Below are positions 38,144 through 48,741 of a DNA stretch of 64,000 nt, piece by piece. Positions within the stretch are counted from its first letter, which is position 1. Each line of letters starts with the position of its first letter. The position numbers and the translations under genes were made by a program. The DNA comes from Saccharum officinarum. Lineage: Eukaryota; Streptophyta; Magnoliopsida; Poales; Poaceae. The stretch covers positions 5,990,191 through 6,054,190 of the forward strand of contig CM036223.1 of the NCBI GenBank assembly GCA_020631735.1, read 5' to 3'. Under the pieces are notes generated by a model, which worked only from the letters and a program-made list of their open reading frames with translations, searched no databases and was not told where the DNA came from.

Positions 38144-38990
38144 TCAATGTCCTTGGTTTTCAAGGCCACTTGTCGAGCATCCATGGTCACGTCTTGAAAA
38201 ATCCTTCTGTTTCTTTCCTTCTATATATATGTTCCACATCGTGTATATCACCACCTCGTTGAAGTGTCGTCGTCGCTCCCTTGGGACTTTGGTTACCGCT
38301 TGTTCCCACCATGTTCTTATCTCTGTTGGTTGGGTGTGATGCCAAATGAAGTCACACTTTGTTGAATAGTAACAGTACTCGTAGACTAGTTGCCTGATAT
38401 GAGGAAAACGCTGACTTACTATTAACACCATTATTAGTCTGACCAAGGCTAACTTGATGACACGTAGACCCGCTTGGTCCCACCATGTTCTTATCTCTGT
38501 TGGTTGGGTCTGATGCCAAATTAAGTCACACTTTGTCGGACAGTAACAGTACTCGTAGACTAGTTGCCTGATATGAGTAAAACGCTGGCTTTCTATGAAT
38601 ACCATGATTAGTCTGACCAAGGCTAACCTTGATGACACGCAGACCAAGGCTAACTTGATGACACGCAGGCATTGTCTTCGAATTGTAGTCATTCACCACG
38701 CCAATCTATAACATCTTCTCGTCCCAACTCCGAACCCTCTAATTTTTTCTAAGCTTCCTTCCCCAACCCTGGCTTTTTTGGGAACTCACTCAAGAGGTTG
38801 GCATAATTGCCGGAGAAACCTAAATCTGTTGTGTCTGGAACCTCATACTTGCCATCAGGTACTTGAAAACGAAACCACCCCCAACCCCGTCCTCTGGTCG
38901 CGGTTCTCTTCCATCTTTTCCTACACCGGCCCAAACATGGACATGAACTTGATCTTTTGTATATAAACTGTTATTCCATCCGTGGCTAAA
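38144..38990 (-). pseudogene. Ribosome-inactivating-protein-like pseudogene, unit 2, catalytic segment duplicated
   Basis: Minus-strand reading frames resemble plant type-1 RIPs (rRNA N-glycosidases that depurinate the 28S sarcin-ricin loop). The part corresponding to the middle of the fold lies at about 38,749-38,934, and the active-site helix region lies downstream at 38,144-38,692. That region is present twice in tandem: the first repeat reads ESQRF (Glu codon at 38,591-38,593), keeping the family's Glu and Arg; the second reads VSQRF (38,417-38,419), with Glu replaced by Val. The middle and catalytic parts are in different frames with stops between, and there is no proper N-terminus. I judge it a dead gene. 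RIP assignment rests on motifs alone. Confidence 0.5.
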
Positions 38991-39984
38991 CCTGCCAAAA
39001 TGGGCAATGATCAACTAAAGCAAAGGATAATATGCTAAATCTAGATAGCACAAATAAACTTTCTTATTATATATACTAAAAAGTATGGCTATGTTATTTG
39101 AGTTCCTATGAGTTGGCACCAATATCGAAAATACGAAATAAAAAAAATAAAAAATACGCCCTCTAACAATTGGTGACTTGCTCATACGGTTATGATAGCT
39201 GTTGCCGTGCTGCGGCGCTGGCGGCACTATAGTGGCCCCTAAGCTAGTAGTGTTTTGTGAGAATGCAGTATGTAGTTAATATGGCTGAACAAAACACTCA
39301 AAAAAGTTGCACGTATATTGGTCAACTGATCTCCATCCACTTGTTCACTCTTTTGAGCATGGCTTGCTTAAATTTGATGGCTTCCAATGTCTCAAGATAT
39401 ACCACTAGGCTTGGATACAATAGATACTTCAAGAATGCCATGGATGCATAGCTACTGAACTAGAACCAGTTTGCCTACTACTTGTATTGCAAATATCTTC
39501 CCCTGCAAGTACATACATTATATATTCAGCCTTGGTACTCTGCATTTTTAATCCGACATGTAGTAGTTGTGCCATTTATCATGACATTGCTATGAGCAGC
39601 TAGTGAGCACTGTCATGCATTTCATCCTAGTTCCAATGACCATTTCCTGATGAGTTCAATTGTTTCTTATTTGACGAGCAGCATGATCGGTTGCTCCTGT
39701 TCCCCAGCATACACAATACTTGTACTTGTCTTTATCCATAAAAATGTCATGCAGGTAAGTCTATGCGTCGGCTCCACTCTACGTCTCTATTCTTGGTCTC
39801 AACAGAGTTACTACATAGATGATACTTTTCCTCCTACGAGCCTTGGTGTCCAACATTTGCTCGCCCATGCACTGCATGTCTTCAAACAACCTTGCATGGA
39901 TAAATAAGATCTCTGAGTACACTCCTGATCATGGCTTCACTAATTTTTATGGCCTTCGATATCTCAAGATAAACTACTGAGCTT

Positions 39985-40159
39985 TTTTACAATGGTTGGG
40001 AAAGTACCATGGTACTTTTAGATACTTTTTTTTTTACAAAATCTTGATCTAGCCCACCTATTTTAGTACTTCCAGGTACTTTTGAGCTGGTACTTCTTAT
40101 TTCTACGCCGTCCGATTTCCTCCGATGGGGGGTCCCTAATTTTTCCAACCATTATAAAA
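39985..40159. mobile_element. Short inverted-repeat MITE
   Basis: Left end ttttacaatggttggg and right end ttccaaccattataaaa form an inverted repeat enclosing 140 bp that includes two agtaccatggtactt-like motifs. It interrupts a stretch (aactactgagctt / actactaagctcg) seen uninterrupted in other copies of this block. Confidence 0.6.
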
Positions 40160-41545
40160 TTTCTCAAACTACTAAGCTCGTGTTGACAGCCAAAATATGT
40201 AGGTATGGCATATACCGAACTATAGCAGCAGATCACTTGCTACTGCTGCTTCCCACCATGATGGTCCCCTGCAAACATATACATACTACATTTTTAACCG
40301 AACATGCAGTAGCAATGAACTAGTTTGCCATTGCTAGAGTAGGTACTGAGCACCGTCAACAATATGGACTGTTCGTTGCTTTCCTATCCGATGAGCAGCA
40401 TGATCGGTAAGAGTGTTAATTATAAAACAATTTTACAATATTTAAGAATTATTTTGCCCTTTATAGGTGTTAAAACCTCAATACATAAACTCTGCTATTG
40501 GGTGGTAAGGAAAAATTGAAAGTTTATTTCTTAACAAAAAAATGTGGAGATTATGTAATGCTTACTCTCGAACTTTTTGTTTTTTTGTCGTTTGTAGAAG
40601 CATTCGGCTTTAACTAGATCCTTGACAGTGGGTAAATGAGTGGATTCCATTTGCTTGCTTGGTTCCATGTGCCGAGATGTCATCTGAGATCATGTATATG
40701 TTATGAAGCACTCTAGGGCCCTTGTGGAATGGGGAATTTCATAGGGATCGCTTCTAAAATTTCAGAAATCACTTCTAGAAATTTCATAGGAAACAACATA
40801 CAAAATATGGAAAAAAAAACTCTGCCTTCTAAAGGGCTTATTAATTTCAATTAGTGTCGTCCATCCATAAACATTTTGTCCCCGCTGTTGTGATCATGTC
40901 GGGTGTCGTTATGCTATGTTCCAAGGGTTGTTTCTTTTATCTGGGACTTTTTTTAAGAAAAAAAACATCTGTTTCGTATCTTAATTTGGGTTTATGGAGC
41001 CAAATTCATGTCCATTCTTTTCTGTCTTTCTTCTTCTTCTTCTTTTGCCTTACTTCCTAGGAGTCTTCACGCCTAATAACTGGGTAATAAGGAGTCTTCA
41101 CTGCATAACACTCTACATTTTATTTCATACAGTTGCTCGTTTTGGCTGCACATAAAAATGTTAATTAAGGGGCCAACTTATCGGACTATGTCTAAAAATT
41201 AATTTTTACTCGGTGTTACTAGCCTATCGAGGAATTTCTATGGGTGATATGAATTGCATCGTGCAAATCAATTTCAAAAGACGGTTGATAAGGTGACTTG
41301 TTTCTATAAATATTTGCCATACAATTAAATTCACGATATTTTCAAATGAATTCAAGGATAAATATACATTTTAAGCTATAAGATTTTCCTAAGTTCAAAA
41401 TTTTGTCTCCAAGAGTAGTAGCAATATTGTACTGCTTATAATTTTATATGGAGGGAGTATATTTGAAACACAACACAAAAGCTCTGAAACTCTAGTTCAT
41501 TTGTCTCTCACGATAGACTTGAACTCCGCTCTTGAGATTTTTGTT
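40160..41545. other. Unit 2 non-coding sequence with a partial internal repeat
   Basis: About 40,320-40,410 (catgatcggtaagag) repeats 39,580-39,690 in diverged form. 41,195-41,440 matches 29,050-29,335 of unit 1. No exon could be supported. Confidence 0.45.
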
Positions 41546-42141
41546 TCAAGAGGTTGCTTGAGGGATGACATTCTTCTCCTTAGCATGCTCGGAAAATTTC
41601 TCAGCAGTTGCAGCCAATGGTGCCGTGCTGACCATAGCTTCAAGTTCTGGGTGCGCATCATCAATCTCATACTCGATAGTCGACCTTATCACCGACGAGT
41701 TGGGCCCTTTTGAAATTACCTCGAGCCGTATCATGTAGGCCAGGAACCCCAGTTTCAGAATGTCGCCATCAATGGCTTCTGCCTCCTTGATAAAGTTGTC
41801 GTTGTCAACTTTGATGAACTTCTCCTTGTAACTCTGCAGCCCAGGAATCCCTAGCAAGAGCAGGGCAGAGTAATTAAATGTTGCTACTACTATACTATAT
41901 GTTACATATGCAATATCAAAGATTATGGCAGCCACACGTGTCTTTATACAAATAAAGTTTGTCTCACCAGGAGGAAATGTTAGCTGCAAGATGGTACCAA
42001 CACCGCCGTCGCCGCTGACGAGCTCGACCTTGGCGAGCACGTGCGGGAGCAGCTCCGGCAGGAGCTCCGCGGCGCGGAGCGTGCCCACAGCTCGGAGGCA
42101 GGGACGTCGGCCTCGTGCTCGTGGACCTTGCTTCCCTTCAT
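41546..42141 (-). pseudogene. PR-10 / Bet v 1-fold protein (S-norcoclaurine synthase-like), frameshifted
   Basis: Two exons on the minus strand: 42141-41968 and 41850-41546, with a 117-bp GT-AG intron after the PPG codons, the usual PR-10 intron place. Exon 1 starts MKGSKVHEHEADVPASELW. The next codons then leave frame, and the expected GTLRAAELLPELLPHVLAKV continues in another frame. Total coding length of 479 nt is 2 mod 3; adding 10 nt gives a 162-aa product, the family's normal size, so I infer a 10-nt deletion around codon 19. The rest (VELVSGDGG, GDILKLGFLAYM, and the C-terminal helix to NVIPQATS) is undamaged. A TATA-like tatatag lies about 85 bp upstream. The family binds small hydrophobic ligands and is often defence-induced; this copy cannot make the full protein unless initiation or splicing differs. 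Confidence 0.85.
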
Positions 42142-42224
42142 TCCTAGTTCCTCGGCCTTTCAGCTGCTGCGGTGTAGTATGCGTTAGGTGAGCGGCCTGT
42201 GGAAGCTCTCCGGTGTGCCTGCTG

Positions 42225-42233
42225 CATATATAG
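42225..42233 (-). promoter_or_regulatory. TATA box of the PR-10-like gene
   Basis: On the minus strand ctatatatg, about 85 bp upstream of the ATG at 42,141. It lies where a plant core promoter element is expected. No other elements could be assigned. Confidence 0.5.
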
Positions 42234-42244
42234 ACAAGCCACAC

Positions 42245-43595
42245 TATACCGAAAGATGCTTATCTTTTCTGCTTGGGATCTCCAAGAGCTGATGTGGCCA
42301 GACTTAGCAAGGCTGGCATTTGGCTGCATCTGCCCCTCATCAAGACGAACAAAGAGTTATTATTGCCTGATGAGCAGGCCTGAGATACTGATTACCATAT
42401 GTTTGGCCGCCCTGAACCGGCCGAAGTCGGTCACTTCTTGTGTAGTCAGTCACTTGGCCGCCCTTATTTGTTTTTTTAGCAAGCTTGGCTGGTTTGGGAC
42501 GACACATTTGTATGGATACAGTCCGTGTCTGCTCCCTCTCATCATAAATACTCGTCGCAACTGATTTTTTCTATCGATCTTTAACTTTAACCAGTATTTT
42601 GTTCTTATTAAACTGAAGTTGTTATAACCATGATAATACGAAAATTATTTTAATAAAATATAAATATATGTTTCTAAATTATTAAATATTTTAGAAACTA
42701 TTGACAGCCGAAGCTTCAAAATTTTGATTGGATTTTGATCAAAGCATCAAATATTAGTGACCGAGTAGAGTATATCATGTTCTCTGTTCTAGTTGGTGTG
42801 TCCTATTTACTTATTTGTTTGAGAAAGATATGCTGTGTCCATCTCTCTGATTAATTGGAGTGTCCTATTTACTTACTTATTTGGAAAAGATACTTTTGTG
42901 TCCCTCAAATACGCCGGCAGACGCTTTTGTATTTAGTTTTTGCCACTAAGCAGACATGTCGCGCGCACTTATTATGTACTCCCTCCGTTCTAATTATAAG
43001 TCGCTTTGACTTTTTTGATACATCAAATTGCTACGTACAAACTCATCCCTTGTTTACGTAGTGAGTCGCCATCTCCAGCTTTTGCTTCATAGTAGGATGG
43101 AATGGGTAGCTTCACCGTAGGGTCATGGTTGCCCGATGAGTTGGAGGCACTCTAACTCGGAGCGATGCTGGGGACGTCAAGATGCTATAGTGCTGGATGG
43201 AGGATGGCATGACTAGCCCTGGTCACTTTGGGGGGGGGGGGGGGGCAGGGGCATCACGGCGAGGCGAGCTTGATCCGCTTTGGCTCGGTGGTGAGAATAA
43301 CGTGCGGGCTGACATAGGGTCCAACAGAACATGTTGCTCGGGTGCATGGGGTGAGGCTGAAGTATGGGGATCTAAGGGTGCGATGGGAATGTTGCTCGGA
43401 TGCATGGGGTGAGGCTGAAGTATGGGGATCTAGGCAAGAAGGAATTTTGTTATAGTAGAAAAGAAACGAATGTAAGCACAACAGGTTGACATAGGGTCCC
43501 ATAGAACAGAGGTGATTCTCACTGCAAGCAATAGGAGCATTGTGTCAAATATGTCATCTATCCCATTTTGTCTGATCCCTCCTAACAAACAAAGA
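42245..43595. other. Intergenic with Stowaway fragment and poly-G run
   Basis: 42,979-43,025 is a Stowaway-like end (CTCCCTCCGTTC) without its partner. A run of 16 G lies at about 43,230. A 60-bp segment with gttgctcgg..gcatggggtgaggc is repeated in tandem at about 43,331 and 43,391. No gene seen. Confidence 0.5.
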
Positions 43596-43720
43596 CACTA
43601 CTACAGAAAGGTCATCACTGTCGGTAGTGAAACGTCGGTAGTGACTGCCGGTTAAGAACTAATGGTGATTAATATGCTATCACTGCTGATTTGGCGTTTG
43701 ATCCGGCTGTGATCATGGCA
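43596..43720. mobile_element. CACTA-type terminal fragment
   Basis: Begins CACTACTACAGAAAGG and is followed by repeated gtcggtagtga motifs in both senses, as in CACTA subterminal regions. No opposite end was found, so only one terminus remains. Confidence 0.5.
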
Positions 43721-45040
43721 TGGTTACCACTAGTATATCTCTCAAATTCCATGACAATCCGCTATGGTGTTGTTGTTAGATAGTACTATTAATTCTCCTG
43801 TATAGATTCTCTTAATATACAACACAACGCAAGATAATTCTCGCAGCAACGCGCGTCTAAACACCTCTAAAAGAGATCGAATCGGAATTAATTCCATATC
43901 TCTCACTAAAAAATGTTGTTCGCAACCGAAAGGCGTCCAACGACGTGAGCAGAGGCCCTCTGCGCATGCCGTTCTGGCCAAGAGCAGGGCCGCCTCCCCC
44001 AGGGCTAGCACTGCACGGCCACGCTGCCACCAGGCCCGTCCCAGAGGGGGGGGGGGCAGGCAGTGCGACGCCCATGGGCCATTGCTGGTGGGGTCCAGGA
44101 GTATATGTGTGTCATAGTATATGTATATGTATATGTATATGTGTATGTATTGGCGCAAAGGTCCAGGTACAGTTCACTCTGCACGGGCGACTAGTCCGCG
44201 GCTCCGTGCCGCCGTAGGTGGCTGTCTGCAGCAGCCCTTCCTCACGACTCTGCAGTCGTTCCTCACGACTTCCTGACTAGCGTGATTTGTTGAATGTGGC
44301 CGTTCGTTGCGTAATCTTCGCTGCTGCAGCGATTTTAGTTACATCCTTATAGAGCTAGGTCTGCACCTGCTGACTGCAGTAGTGCAGTTTTTGCTTGAGC
44401 TAACATTTTACCTTTCGTCTTTCTAATCCAGTCCATATGACCATATAGGCAACCATGTATCATGCGAGAAGTTGATCTGTTAATCAATTCATCAAGTGGC
44501 GAGTGGCTGCAAGTAATTTCTTTCTAAACTGAAATCATTTCATATTACATGAAATTTTTATACAGTCGCTATTTTCTATGATCTAATTATATATTGGTTA
44601 ATTAATAACTCTTATTAGTAGTACAATATATACAATATATAATCATCGTATAAGAAAGTTATCATTAGGCCATTTTGTTTTACTCGCCCAAGGGCCCTTA
44701 AAATTGCTGGGACGGCCCTGGCTGCCACCAGCACGCAGGAGAAGGTGGCGTACCCTTACGCTAGAACCGACGCGATGTTGAAGCAGCCCGCAGTGTGGAA
44801 CGGCAAGGTTACTTACTGCTGATGGAGTTGGAGCACGCGATGGCGCGCACACAACAACTAGTCCCACGAATGTGAACAACTTGCCCACACCACAAAGAGG
44901 ACGCCGTGGATTTCTACTACCCGGATGAGCCAGAGATGTCGACGGTGAGCTGCGTCGTGAGCAGAGCAAGAGACGTCCACCACACAGCCTCGATGAAGAC
45001 ACCACCTCGACGGTCAATCACATGCGCCGACGTGCGGGTC
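43721..45040. other. Non-coding with GTATAT microsatellite and poly-G run
   Basis: A (GTATAT)n-like tract lies at about 44,115-44,150, next to a run of 10 or more G at about 44,047. The segment near 44,665-44,725 (gggcccttaaaattgctggg) looks repeat-derived. No exon supported. Confidence 0.45.
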
Positions 45041-45163
45041 CTATGTGGGCTTGCGACGCAGGTCAGGCCGACGGCCAACCTCCTGACTGACACAGGATGC
45101 TTTGCCCCTGCTTTGATCCATATCGACGGCCAACCGAGACTGAAAGTGGAGGGGGGATGTGGG

Positions 45164-45268
45164 TTCGGTACTGTCAAGTGCCAACCCAGCCAGCGGAGTT
45201 AGCACGGCCAGCCAGACTTGGCTAGTGTATCTGCAGGTGCAGAACAAATGGCCGGCTGTCTTTGGTTC
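45164..45268 (-). pseudogene. LINE ORF2 C-terminal zf-RVT remnant
   Basis: On the minus strand a short frame reads EPKTAGHLFCTCRYTSQVWL, closely resembling the zinc-binding reverse transcriptase motif (E-T-x-x-H-L-F-x-x-C-x-Y-x-x-x-x-W) at the C-terminus of plant LINE polyproteins. The flanks do not continue the domain; it is an isolated fragment. Confidence 0.5.
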
Positions 45269-46482
45269 TCTCTTGACTGCATAGGGGACATGCTGTATGA
45301 CTCTGTCATCCTCGCCGAAGAAGACGATCAGCGGTCCCACACGCCAGATCACCGCCAACCACATGAATTGGAAACAGAAGTAGTACAATAGGAATCATAA
45401 CGTATAACCACTGTCCAAAAGTTGACTGGATACAAAACAAAATCTAGCTTCAAAATAAATTGTAGAGGATATGGAATGTTGTTTTGTTTCCTCCACGTTT
45501 TGGAAGAGCGCATCTTCTCTCCGTCTTTGTTTTGATGGTTCCATTACAATGCAACTTAGTAATAGTGGCCTAACAGCCTAACAGGTGTCCCATCTAAATT
45601 CCAGTATTTTTCTTATGACGAAACATCCAAATGATCCATATGAACAATTCTTCTGTTTCACATTTCATAGGATAGGATTCGATAAGCTAGGCAGCGTCCT
45701 CAATCCTTGCACTCTTCATATTCCTGTGGTTTGAGAAATGAGAAACTTGCATCAGACCTTTAACCTTGTAAGCGAATTTGGTTGGTATTAGAAAGTAGGC
45801 GTGTTATATATCGTATCAACATTTCTTTCAATAAAACATATCCTATCAAATCGAACCTACTGCTGCCTGCTGTACCAAGGGCATACTGGCATGACAACAA
45901 TGTTAAGCAGATAAATCACAGATTCATATGGCCGGCACTAATTTTAGAAGGGGAAAATGATGGGAAGATCAGAGTGATGAACAAAAAATCGATGGCCAAA
46001 GAACCAGAGCAAGTCAACAAGTCTGCTAAATGCCAAAGCAGTAAACAGAGGACAAGCTGTTGTCACACGGTGACCATTGACCACAGAAGCGGTCTCATAA
46101 ATTATCCAATGTCAACCCCACTCTTTCAGAGTTCACACATCACTTCTTGTTCTTGATCCTCCTCCTGGTCCCTCTTTTACTGATTCAACAGTAAGAGAAT
46201 AAAGACAATAGTGCAAGTCAGCGTAATAATCACTGGCCAGTATTAACTGACAACCAGAATTGATCCTTTTGTTCAGAATTAAAAGGGGATAATGTCGACT
46301 AAAATTGCACGGCAGTGTACACATCAAAGGCCGTCGCAAGTCAAAACTAACACTTCTTCTCGCCTAGAAGACACCTCAAGCCAAAAATGTACATCCAACG
46401 AAGCTCCACACCAACAACGACAAATACCTAGAAAGTTAGGTAAATGTCACGAATCACGACTAACATGATCAGATGATGCGCA

Positions 46483-46488
46483 TATAAA
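46483..46488 (+). promoter_or_regulatory. TATA box of the lectin-kinase exon
   Basis: tataaa lies 84 bp upstream of the ATG at 46,572, a normal plant spacing including the 5' UTR. Confidence 0.5.
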
Positions 46489-46571
46489 CAGCCATTGTGT
46501 TTGTGAGTTCACAACTACTTCCTTGTCGCCTCAAGAACTGAAGCCATCTTTCCTTTACTTCGATCTTGCAA

Positions 46572-46749
46572 ATGACGATCTGTCTTTCTCCATGTGCCAT
46601 ATCCTTACTTTTACTCCTGCTTTCTCTTCAACAATCTCCATCTCAGGCCTCTAACTCTGATACCCTCACTGCAAACCAGCAGCTCTCTAGTAACCACAAG
46701 TTAATCTCTCAGGATGGCAACTTTGCGCTAGGATTCTTTCAGCCTGCAG
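46572..46749 (+). pseudogene. First exon of a G-type lectin S-receptor-like Ser/Thr kinase, gene not continued
   Basis: Starts at ATG 46,572 with a hydrophobic signal peptide (LLLLLLSLQQ) and then SDTLTANQQLSSNHKLIS followed by DGNFALGFFQPAG, the start of the bulb-type lectin domain of S-locus-type receptor kinases. A consensus donor, GTAAGT, follows at 46,750 after 59 codons plus one base. Many grass members of this class are single-exon, so an intron here is unusual. The following 4 kb holds no lectin, PAN or kinase sequence, only block G of the old duplication and a CACTA element. The rest of the gene is either lost or beyond the gap; partial is certain, dead is likely. Confidence 0.7.
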
Positions 46750-48240
46750 GTAAGTCTCTTCACAACATTATTTGCTTTCTCTTATTTATATTCTAGATCT
46801 TCAGCAGCATGTGCAAAGGAGATTCGTTTCTTCTTTGCGCTTATTCAGCTGTAACAAAGAATACTTTGAAATATGACAAATCTAGTGGTCATCCAACTAT
46901 TTTGTTGATGATATTATGGCTTTCCTGAATTTGGCGGTCTCCAATATCTCAACATAAAACACTAATAATCGTGTGTATACAAGAGACCGCTTCCTATGTT
47001 TATATGGACGGATAACAAGCGAACCATACTATGCCTACTGCCTCCGTCGTCCCCTGCAAGTGTATATTTATTTAAATATCCTACCACGTATCATGAGTTT
47101 TCAACGGAACATGATGTAGATGTCATGCCATAGCTATGAATGGCTAGTTAGCACTAGCATGCATTTATTTCGTCCTGGTTTGAACACCAATTTTGTGACT
47201 GGTTGCCCTCTAGTCTACACTCCACTGATAATATTCTAGCAAAAAACTAATTGGTTTTTGTAACTGCCACTACATCACCTTTCTAATGCCACACATGAAA
47301 GTGCTAAGTACCATCAGGAGTTCTTAATGACTCAACCGAAGGGGCTGAATGTAAGTTATATAGCATGCCGAGATATGTAATTAATTAGATTAACAGATCA
47401 TTTAATGGAAATCTAATGACTCAAGATCATCAATGATCATTTTGTTTCTCTCCTCCAAATAAGAGTGGCTGAGAGTAGAGGCACACAACCAAACGGCCAT
47501 ATGCAGAGGAGCATGTAGTTTGCTTTTGATTAACTACAAGTAAATCCTTGGTCCTAGCTAATCTTGTTTTGATGATTCCCAACAAGGCAAGTTTTTGAAA
47601 TCAGTAGAATACTAGCAAACTTGTGCTTTGCACGAATATCAATACATGTTTGAATTGGACTCGATATTATCCCTAGGCGCGAGTTGTTCTAACTCGTATG
47701 AGCACGAGTCATGAACCCGGGTCATATACGGGACATGGAGGGTGCAAGCACAGTTTGGGAAGTAAAAAAAAATGAGACGATAGAAGGGCTGCATTTTGTG
47801 AAGTAAAAAAGCAGGTTAAAAGAAATGTTTCGCTCTTTAATATTAGATTAGAATAGAAAGTAGAGATAGCCGTTGTTTCTTTGAAAACCCAGCCGTTTTC
47901 ACAAAATTCCGATGGAAACACGATCAAGTATCCCTGTACTCTGATATCCTAGCAGCCGTGTTAGACTAAACTATATACTAGGGGTGAAGTTGTTTAAGAC
48001 TGTTAGTTTATCCAAATGGGAGAAAATAGGATTTATTTGTTTATCTAATTCTAATGATCACCCGTACTTGCTCTACTACAATCCGGCTCAAGGCTTGTAG
48101 GCTCAGGAACGGCATAATATATATGCCACATCGTGGAGAAGGGAGCACTCACCAGAAATTACACGTACTGGTTGGAAACTGCATGAATGAAACAAGAAAA
48201 TTTGGTCGTGCTCCTGCAAGACGTACGTACAGATCCAGGA
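46750..48240. other. Block G of the old duplication (after the lectin exon)
   Basis: Matches 29,385-30,300 with indels. The homology begins directly after the lectin exon's donor site, so unit 1's deletion removed the exon and everything back to about 41,440. No further exon recognised. Confidence 0.6.
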
Positions 48241-48249
48241 AGACTAGTA

Positions 48250-48741
48250 AATGTTTCTACGGTGAAATCAAATCAATGTAAGCCGGCCTCTGGACGGAGA
48301 AAAAGAACATGGGCGGAGCACGCAAGGACTGTCAGATAGATGATATTGCCGGCTTGCTGCTGCATACGTAGGCACCGCCGTAGTCTCTTGTGCAGTTGTG
48401 CTTGTGGGAACCGCAGTTCTTTTCTTCTTGATTTTTTTTTGAAAAATTGGGAACACAGTTATCGATCCGGCTGTAGAATGACAGACTAAATCGCATCTGT
48501 TTGGAAATTGGAATGGCGCAGCAGCAGCAGCAGCAGCAGCCAGAACTCCAGCAGTATATCACAAAATTAGTCACGTATAAACCTAAGACATGAATATCCA
48601 AGAACACAAAAGGACATCATATCTAGCTAGCCTGAAATCCTGAATGCCTTGACTTGAACGCAACACCGCTTGACACACAAAAGGTAATAAGTGGTGTCGC
48701 CAGTTCGCCTTGACGATCGTCATTCGGACGGTGAGAGCTAC
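48250..48741. repeat. Repeat block E, copy 3, left part, with (CAG)n
   Basis: Left part of the same block as at 30,320-31,020, with a CAG microsatellite of about eight repeats near 48,516-48,540. It is interrupted by the CACTA element and resumes at 50,388-50,540. Confidence 0.8.

Noticed and set aside
44906..45202. Plus-strand frame of 98 codons, repeated in the second occurrence
   Set aside because: No motif is recognisable, it overlaps minus-strand LINE-derived sequence, and its repetition is due to the duplicated block.
45782..46156. Plus-strand 124-codon frame upstream of the lectin exon
   Set aside because: Composition is non-coding-like, no domain or conserved start context is visible, and it ends before the lectin promoter.
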